DNA of 64,000 nucleotides from Hygrophila difformis (Eukaryota > Streptophyta > Magnoliopsida > Lamiales > Acanthaceae). The DNA lies in assembly GCA_030278955.1 (NCBI GenBank), contig JAOANR010000014.1:38639453-38703452 (forward strand), given 5' to 3'. Shown in pieces: positions 57,881 to 64,000 of the stretch. The notes beneath the pieces are model-generated. The model made no database searches, was not told where the DNA came from, and worked only from the letters and a program-made list of their open reading frames with translations. Position numbers and translations under genes: made by a program. The stretch's first letter is position 1. Each line of letters opens with the position of its first letter.

Positions 57881-58488
57881 ATGACCGACCGATGGAGTGG
57901 CGGATCGTCGAGCACACCAGGCGGCTCAGGGTCCAGACGTCAGTTCAGTCGATCACAGCTCGTAGCCGCTATCCGAGCAGCCCGGGAGGATTGGCAGCAC
58001 TCTGCGGCAGGTATCTCGATATAAACACCAGTTAGTGAGCTCATGTATACGTATATTAATTTCTATTAATGTATAATTAACGGTTTGTATTTATTAAATT
58101 GCAGTTGCGAATTCTAGCTCACAGGAGTAGGGGTAGGTGCACAGGAGGGCCCCGATGCCGTGCCAGAGACCCCCCCCCCCCCCCCCCTCAGCGCACTCCA
58201 GGTATAATATATATTCTGAATAGTATCATTGAATGCTTCTTAACAAAAAAAAAACTATTATGTTTTTTGTTAGGTTTAGTCGGATCTACACAGGGGGCTC
58301 CTCCTGCGCCACAGTTAGGGGATGCTAGGGTGCTGGTCGAGTCGGGGGATGATGGACCGTAAGTGGATTATATTTTAAATTCAGTTAACATTTTCATTAA
58401 ATTTATTGCGTATTTAAAACATGTGATATATTATTATGTCTACTAGCATCGAGTTCACTAATGCATTGGTGAGGAAGATCACCGATAT
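57881..58488 (+). pseudogene. Second CACTA gene (TNPA-position), four exons, cut by retrotransposon
   Basis: Predicted exons are 57881-58010 (MTDRWSGGSSSTPGGSGSRR), 58105-58201, 58274-58358 and 58447-58488 (IEFTNALVRKITDI). Every junction is GT...AG: gcag|gtatct, attgcag|, cag|gtataat, gttag|, acc|gtaagt, ctactag|. The position after the transposase fits a TNPA-like accessory protein, which in En/Spm binds subterminal repeats. I do not recognise a domain. A C18 run lies in exon 2. The gene is ended by the LTR at 58489. Confidence 0.6.
58170..58187. repeat. C18 homopolymer
   Basis: Eighteen consecutive C in predicted exon 2 of the second CACTA gene, prone to slippage and to sequencing error. 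Confidence 0.9.
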
Positions 58489-60912
58489 TGTAATATCCGA
58501 GAAATCGACATCGAAAATTAAATCCAAATATTTGAGAATTGGATTTGATTATCGAAAAATTTCAAGAGAGTGGAATTGAATATTTTTCGGGCGATAGAAA
58601 CTCGAAATGAGTTTATCGAATTATCCCAACGATCTCGGATAATTCTCACATTATGATTTTTGAAATAGAAATCATAATATATTAAAAAAAAAGAAGAAAA
58701 AAAAAAGAAAAGGGGAACGCATGCTGGTAGTACATTGGATTAATTAGAAGTGATTAAAAACCACATTCATGAATTAGAAGTGGTACATTGGAAGATTAAG
58801 TGATTCAACTTCTTGGTAGTGAAGAGAGGGCTTGTAATTGTGAATTGGTGGCCATAATTCGCCACTTAGCTGACCATTTAACACTCCAACATTCACTACA
58901 CTCATGAATACACCCTTAGGAACCCTCCACATCTCTTTTTGCAGCCCATATCAGTCCCCATTCCATCTATTCCCTTTCATTTCGAAAATCTGAATCCTTG
59001 AGAGTGTTGGTGAGAAGTTGTGAGTGCTCATCTCTGTGGTGGCAAGCTTTGGACGAGTTGACACTTCCAAATCCATCATCCATTGTTAGGTAAGAGTTCC
59101 ACTTCGATTCCTTGTCCCTATAATCGGATTTCAGGCCCTAACACTAAGATTTCTTCCAACAACTCCATAATAGGATCAATCGGTGGAGGAGAGGGTTGTT
59201 GGGGCTGATCCGGACGATCTCGGGGATACAACCAAGAAGGAATTCGACACCAATCTCATCTAATGTAAGTTAGTATTATGCATATCAAATTTTAGGGGTT
59301 TTGGTGGAGAATCCATCGAGTTCTTGTTCAATCTCTATCCCTTGCCAAAACTGTCAACTAGGGTTTTCATCCGTGTAGATTATGTTGTTCTGCATTCTTC
59401 ACTTAGATCCGCTTGTTTTTGGAAAATCCTTTCTAAACGAAATATGTTCCTAACATCCTAAATATACTCTCTGTAAATTTTCATAATTTTTGAACATGTT
59501 TTGGGCGTCGAAAATGGATCTGGTATTCTGAGTTTATTTGCTGTCAGTTTTGGTGCTATTGTGTAATCAGGTTTTGTTGTCCGATTTATCCTTGCCTATG
59601 GTTGTTTTTAGTGGTTGATGTCTTCATGAAACTTGTTCCATTATGTGTGTAGATCATAACTGTAAAATTTCATAATTTTTGGATCATGTTCGAAATTGAT
59701 ATGGATTTCTAACTAGACTGTGGTCGAGTGAACAGTAGGGTTTTAACTCTTTGAAACAGTAGGTACTGAAATCATTTTTTTTAGGCCACTTAGAGTCCGA
59801 ATTTGGAAAAGCCTATTTCTATGAAAAATGTTTATTTGGGCGTGTTCTAGTTTCTGTAAAAATTTCGGAATTTTTAAAAATGTTTTGCTAAGTTTCCATA
59901 TGCGATTTCTGAAACTGCCCAAAGGACTATTTTCGTCGGTAAAGTGTACTGTGTATTTTGATGATCTACGAGTCGATTGATACTCATTTTTGGAAATATA
60001 TGAAATCTGGAATTGTGTGGTATTTAAAGTGTTAAATTGTGGTTTTTAAACTTTGTAAGTTTTGATCGAGTGGGATGCCCGACGTGTTAGAGGGTAAGTG
60101 CACTTGGCGTGAGCTCGTTGGGCTGCCCCCTCTTTTTGTGGCCAAAACGGCGCAAACGATATTATGGTTTCGTGTTAGTAAGAGTCTATACTCCTAGATG
60201 TATCCGTATGGGTTATCTAGGGCTCCGGAGCGGTCTGTATAGGGTCACTGCTTTCACATCCCTCGTGGGTACGAGTCCCAGAGGTGGGTTGATTCGAAAG
60301 GGCATGAGCCTACAATCGTAATGATAATTTAGAGTTCTTGTGGGTGTATATCCCAAGGGCTAAATTGGTGTCCTCGATCAAAATGAACATTGGTAAATTC
60401 ATTCGTGTGGTAAAGTGTAAGAATTCCCGTGAATTATTTTACCCGTTTATTTTTTTAAAAAAAAAAATTTAAAATTCCTATCTTTTAATTACTCTTCTAA
60501 AAACTCTAAAATTCGTTATGCTATATATTAACTTACGCAGTACCGGTTGTACTGATAAATTGTTGTTTTCCATTTTTTGCAGAGTAAGCAAATGCACGAT
60601 GGGATGTGATTTCGCAAATAAAGACTTGTCGCATTTATTTTAACTTTATTTTCGGCACTGGACTTGGACTTTGGACTTTGGTTTTTGGCCGCATGTTTTG
60701 GCCTTGTTTTAGCTTCCGCACTGCCTATTATTATTATGAATGTTATACTCTGATTTTAAGTTCGGGCTTGTTTGAATGGTTTTAAAATATTTTGAAGAAT
60801 TGATACAACTAGCCTTAGCATCTTTCTAGATAAGCTCGATTTTGATCGCGACTTATTTAGGAAGGTGTGGCGGTAGCGTCCCGGCCTGGGTGATCAAATC
60901 CGGGGTGTTACA
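58489..60912 (+). repeat. 5' LTR of the third element, 2,424 bp
   Basis: Begins TGTAATATCCGAG and ends GGGGTGTTACA directly before the primer site. It is not obviously similar to the other two LTR families. Donor-like sites are TTAG|GTAAGAG at 59090 and TAAT|GTAAGTTAG at 59265. No strong TATA box was picked out. Confidence 0.85.
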
Positions 60913-60915
60913 TAG

Positions 60916-60927
60916 TGGTATCAGAGC
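60916..60927 (+). other. Primer binding site of the third element
   Basis: tggtatcagagc, an exact initiator-Met tRNA complement, three bases after the LTR. Confidence 0.93.
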
Positions 60928-61170
60928 CCGAAAATTTTTAAAAGTTATTATTTTTCGTCCCACTATAGAGGCCTAAATTATTTAATATTATTTTCAAGCA
61001 TTTTGAATATTATTTCCATGGGCAAGAAATTTTATTTTAAAACCCATGGAAAAGTATATCTAAAAAATTCGACAAGTCTTAAAATTAGTATTATTTTTGG
61101 GGGGGCAAGCATGTGCATTAAACATTTTTTTTATGTGCCAAATCTCTTAATATAAAACTTGTATGATTAG

Positions 61171-61626
61171 ATGGACGATCCAAGGTTGCTAGATTCTATC
61201 ATGCGCTCGCTATGTTCCATGTCCGACATCATGCACGAGCTTCGCCACATGCGTAGGGATGCCGAGAATGATAGGAATAGGATTGTAGCATTGGAGGAAA
61301 GGATTGAGGCAATGACTATTAGGACTAATCAGGTTGCTGCACGCCATGACGCACTGGCAGCTGAGTTTGAGGACTGTCGTCATCATGTGCACATGTTGCA
61401 GGGCCGTATGTTTGCACTAGAGGAGGTTGTGGTTGGGCTGCAAAACCAGCTTAACCCTGAGCTGGAGATGGAGGAAGAGGAGGAAGAAGACCCGGACGAG
61501 CATGTCGACATTGTGGACGAGGAGCCCGAGGAGGTTGTGGAGAACCCTCCACTACCTCTTGACACTAACGAGGAGGTTGAGGCCGATCGCCGGATGCTCG
61601 GCTATTCCCCTGACTACTTGCTCTAG
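61171..61626 (+). CDS. Pre-gag coiled-coil protein (ORF0-like) of the third element
   Basis: 151 aa, MDDPRLLDSIMRSLC to YSPDYLL. Residues about 15-95 are coiled-coil-like (MHELRHMRRDAENDRNRI, ALEERIEAM, QGRMFALEEVVVGLQNQL). A very acidic segment follows (MEEEEEEDPDEH). The ATG follows gattag, an acceptor-like AG. It lies between the primer site and gag in an otherwise coding-competent element, and parallels the LARD ORF at 32823-33269 in length, architecture and position. No known domain is recognised; the role is unknown. Confidence 0.8.
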   Translation: MDDPRLLDSIMRSLCSMSDIMHELRHMRRDAENDRNRIVALEERIEAMTIRTNQVAARHDALAAEFEDCRHHVHMLQGRMFALEEVVVGLQNQLNPELEMEEEEEEDPDEHVDIVDEEPEEVVENPPLPLDTNEEVEADRRMLGYSPDYLL

Positions 61627-61954
61627 ACTATATTACGCGATCTCTTTTGGATGGACTCTTTACTGCTTATCACTACTATTATTTTCTTTCATTCCCGAAC
61701 TTTGCGTTATCATGTATTGATTATCTTAGTGGTACCACATTTTATGTAGTGGTAACCTAGTGCTATATATTGATGTAGTTTCATGATATCAAGTCGTTAT
61801 GATCCAATGGAATTTAGTACTTGTTTTTCCCTTTTCTCTTTTCGGTGTTCTTTTCGCGCTTGGAGCTTATGGGTTAGAATTCTAATCTTAGTCTAACTCG
61901 ACTACTAACCTATATTAAACTGTGAATCTTACCTCTGCGTACTTGATTATCAGA

Positions 61955-64000
61955 ATGCCGCCGAGGGGAAGACCAAGGAGGGAGATCCCAATCAACGAGA
62001 ATGCAAACATTCCCGCTGGGGCGAATCCACCAAATCCTGGTGGACAAGCTAACCCAGCCCCTAATGCTTTAGATGAGCGACTTAGGACAGTCGAGCAGGT
62101 CCTCATCGCTTTGGGGAATGCTGAAGTCAACCGAGCTCAGGCAGCAGTGCCGCCTCCAGCAGCCCGAATAAATTACTTGGCGATGGTAAATCCCTACCAG
62201 CCACCCCATTATGAGGGACAGGAGGACCCCGCAAAGCTGGAAGATTGGATCAGAACATTTGATAAGCTGTTAAACGCCGTCAGATGTCCCGAAAACGAGA
62301 AAGTTGGAGTGGCTGCATACTACTTAAGTGGAGAAGCTGATGAATGGTGGCGAACACGCCTATTTCTGGGAAGAATTCAAGGAGATGATGAGGGAAAGGT
62401 TCTATCCCCTCAGCACGAAAACTGCTAAGTACGAAGAGTTCATCAATCTTCGTCAAGGCACCCAGACAGTCCAGGAATATTACGCGAAGTATAAGGAGCT
62501 TGTTCGTTTTGCTCCAAGGCTTGTGCCGACTGATGCTGACAAAGCCCAGAAGTTTGAAATGGGGCTGAACCTCAGCATCAGAGAGATTTTGGTTGGAGGA
62601 CAGCACACCACTCTGCAAGCTGTTTATGACCGAGCGGTGGCGATTGCCTGGGTGCAGCAGCTGAAGAGAAAAGACCATGGAGAATCGAGCAAGGGCTCGA
62701 ACAACTTTGATAAGAGGAACCGAAACAACAACACTGGAAATCACTTCAGAAGGGGAAATGACCAAGGAAGAAATGATGGGCAGAGGAAGCCCGAGAACAG
62801 AGAATTCAATCAAGGAGGACAAGGAAACCGAAGGCCGGAAAACCAAGGCGCTTACATACCCAGATGCCAAAGGTGCAACATTCCGCACTTGGTGCGTGAA
62901 TGCCCAAAGCCGGGGCATTGCTATCGATGTGGCAGAGAAGGCCATATGAAAAAGGAGTGCTGGACAAGAGAGGATCGCATCGATAAGAGGCCTGATCTGT
63001 TGAACCGTCCTCAGGGAAATAGGCCAGCTGGGCCGAATCAGCAGAACAATCAAGGTCAGAGGTTCCCTCAGGCACAGAGGCCACCTCAAAATCAAAACCA
63101 GCAAGGGAACCAAGGTGGAGCAGTAGGACGCTTGAACGTGATTAACCAAGCGGATTTGGCCGCTCAAGGCGAGGTGATCAGAGGTACGTTCACTGCTTTA
63201 AGCGTACCTGTCGAAGTTTTATTTGACTCGGGAGCGAGTTGCTCTTTGATTTCCACGAGAATTCTATCTGCGTTAGATCTACCTGCGCCGAATAACATTA
63301 ACTTAGGAATCCAATTACCATCGGGTAAGGTGGTATCGTGCTCCAAACGATACGACGGGATCCCGATAGTAATCAAAAACACTGAATTCTTTGCGAATCT
63401 CATAGAATTTGACCTTAGAGACTTCGACATCATCTTGGGAATGGACTGGCTGACTCAATATAAAGCTGTTATTGAGTGCCAAAAGCAGAAGATCTCTTTG
63501 GTGAAGAGTCGCGGAAAGAAGATCATTTACTACATGCAGCCTCAAAAGAAGAGTGCCAAGGTAGTAAATGCCATAAAATTTTGCAATCTCATGCAAAAGG
63601 GGTATCAGCTGTACGCATGCTACGTACATAATTTGGAAGACGAAGGAAGCAAGATCGACCGAATTCCAACAGTGAATGAATATCCCGACGTCTTTCCTGA
63701 AGATATCCCGGGAATGCCTCCTGAGCGTGAAGTCGAGTTCACAATCGATCTGGTACCCGGAATCGAACCAGTATCGAAGGCACCATATCGCATGGCACCC
63801 GCGGAGATGAAGGAGCTGAAGGAACAACTCGAGGAGTTGTTAACAAAAGGGTACATTCGACCGAGCACATCACCATGGGGAGCACCGGTCCTGTTCGTAA
63901 AGAAGAAAGATGGTGGACTCCGACTGTGCATAGATTATAGGGGTCTTAATCAAGTGACGATTAAGAATAAATACCCGCTGCCTAGGATCGAAGATCTCTT
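61955..64000 (+). pseudogene. gag-pol: gag-pol of the third element (one frameshift, runs off window)
   Basis: Starts MPPRGRPRREIP after tatcaga, i.e. one base after a CAG acceptor. The first frame, with the gag domain ([29 protein letters not shown]), ends at 62428. From about 62367 the coding sequence continues in the next frame to the window end, so a small indel lies near 62350-62366. Downstream are the zinc knuckle [14 protein letters not shown] (62919-62960), protease active site DSGA (63225-63236), and RT start with [20 protein letters not shown] and IDYRGLN. RT catalytic YVDD and integrase would lie outside. Gene order and gag type suggest a plant chromovirus-like lineage. Sequencing error could explain the frameshift. 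Confidence 0.88.

Larger units (their letters stand above)
54372..58488 (+). mobile_element. CACTA (En/Spm-type) transposon, interrupted
   Basis: The left end CACTACAAGAAAAACTCG follows a presumed 3-bp target gat. Subterminal repeats of ACCGACCG/GGTCGGT occupy 54390-54590. A TNP2-like transposase remnant and a second spliced gene follow in the order usual for this superfamily. The element is cut at 58488 by an LTR retrotransposon, so its right end is outside the window. Confidence 0.9.
58489..64000 (+). mobile_element. Ty3/gypsy LTR retrotransposon (third element), cut by window end
   Basis: 5' LTR 58489-60912, primer site 60916-60927, coiled-coil ORF 61171-61626, gag from 61955, protease and the start of RT up to the window end. 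Inserted in the CACTA element; the expected 5-bp TSD is gatat (58484-58488). It is the most complete element here, with one visible frameshift in gag. Confidence 0.93.

Noticed and set aside
62280..63931. Antisense ORFs of 295, 170 and 103 aa
   Set aside because: Shadows of the gag-pol reading frame, which carries zinc knuckle, protease and RT motifs on the plus strand.

Overview
This window is nuclear DNA of a flowering plant, almost certainly a eudicot. The evidence is a spliced thaumatin-like gene with GT/AG borders, many plant transposon classes with intact ends, strong AT richness and no bacterial-style operons. An asterid (for example Lamiales) is possible, but I cannot fix the species. 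Only one ordinary host gene is convincing, the thaumatin-like (PR-5) gene at 9816-10629. Nearly everything else is nested transposable elements, many of which can be delimited by target-site duplications (TSDs).

Layout. 388-9159: a minus-strand Helitron (1234-7825) with CTAG end, 3' hairpin and a decayed helicase. It contains a Mutator-like MITE, a hAT MITE and a Stowaway-like MITE, and is followed by a partial tandem copy (7826-9159). 9160-10705: promoter, two exons and 3' flank of the thaumatin-like gene. 10706-13775: two long-TIR Mutator-like elements of one family, the second with a GGTATACCG-array element at its centre. 13941-17917: a second minus-strand Helitron holding a Stowaway MITE, a 140-bp LINE 3' end and a possible captured exon. 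17942-37840: a minus-strand LTR element with about 4-kb LTRs and a 2.95-kb interior that lacks gag and pol (LARD-like) but keeps one coiled-coil ORF. Its left LTR is split by an 8.9-kb L1-type LINE with a 15-bp TSD. 37841-41713: AT-rich repeats and an element built of CAGCGA motifs. 41714-53278: a tandem, almost identical pair of gag-only LTR elements (TR-GAG type), the first truncated on the left. 53917-54083: a tRNA-derived SINE. 54372-58488: a CACTA element with a broken TNP2-like transposase and a four-exon second gene. That gene is cut by a third Ty3/gypsy element, 58489 to the window end, with LTR, PBS, a small coiled-coil ORF and gag-pol.

How the parts relate. The LARD-like element and the gag-only element share LTR ends (TATAACAC...GTGTTACA), an LTR segment with a GTAAGT donor, an iMet-type primer site, and a hairpin plus polypurine tract before the 3' LTR, although they lie in opposite orientation. 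One retains only a roughly 148-aa coiled-coil protein, the other only gag. The third element has both, in the order coiled-coil ORF, gag, pol. In all of them the ORF start codon sits directly at, or one base after, an AG acceptor, and a GTAAG donor lies in the LTR. This suggests spliced leaders and a conserved but little-described pre-gag protein, which is the most interesting signal here.
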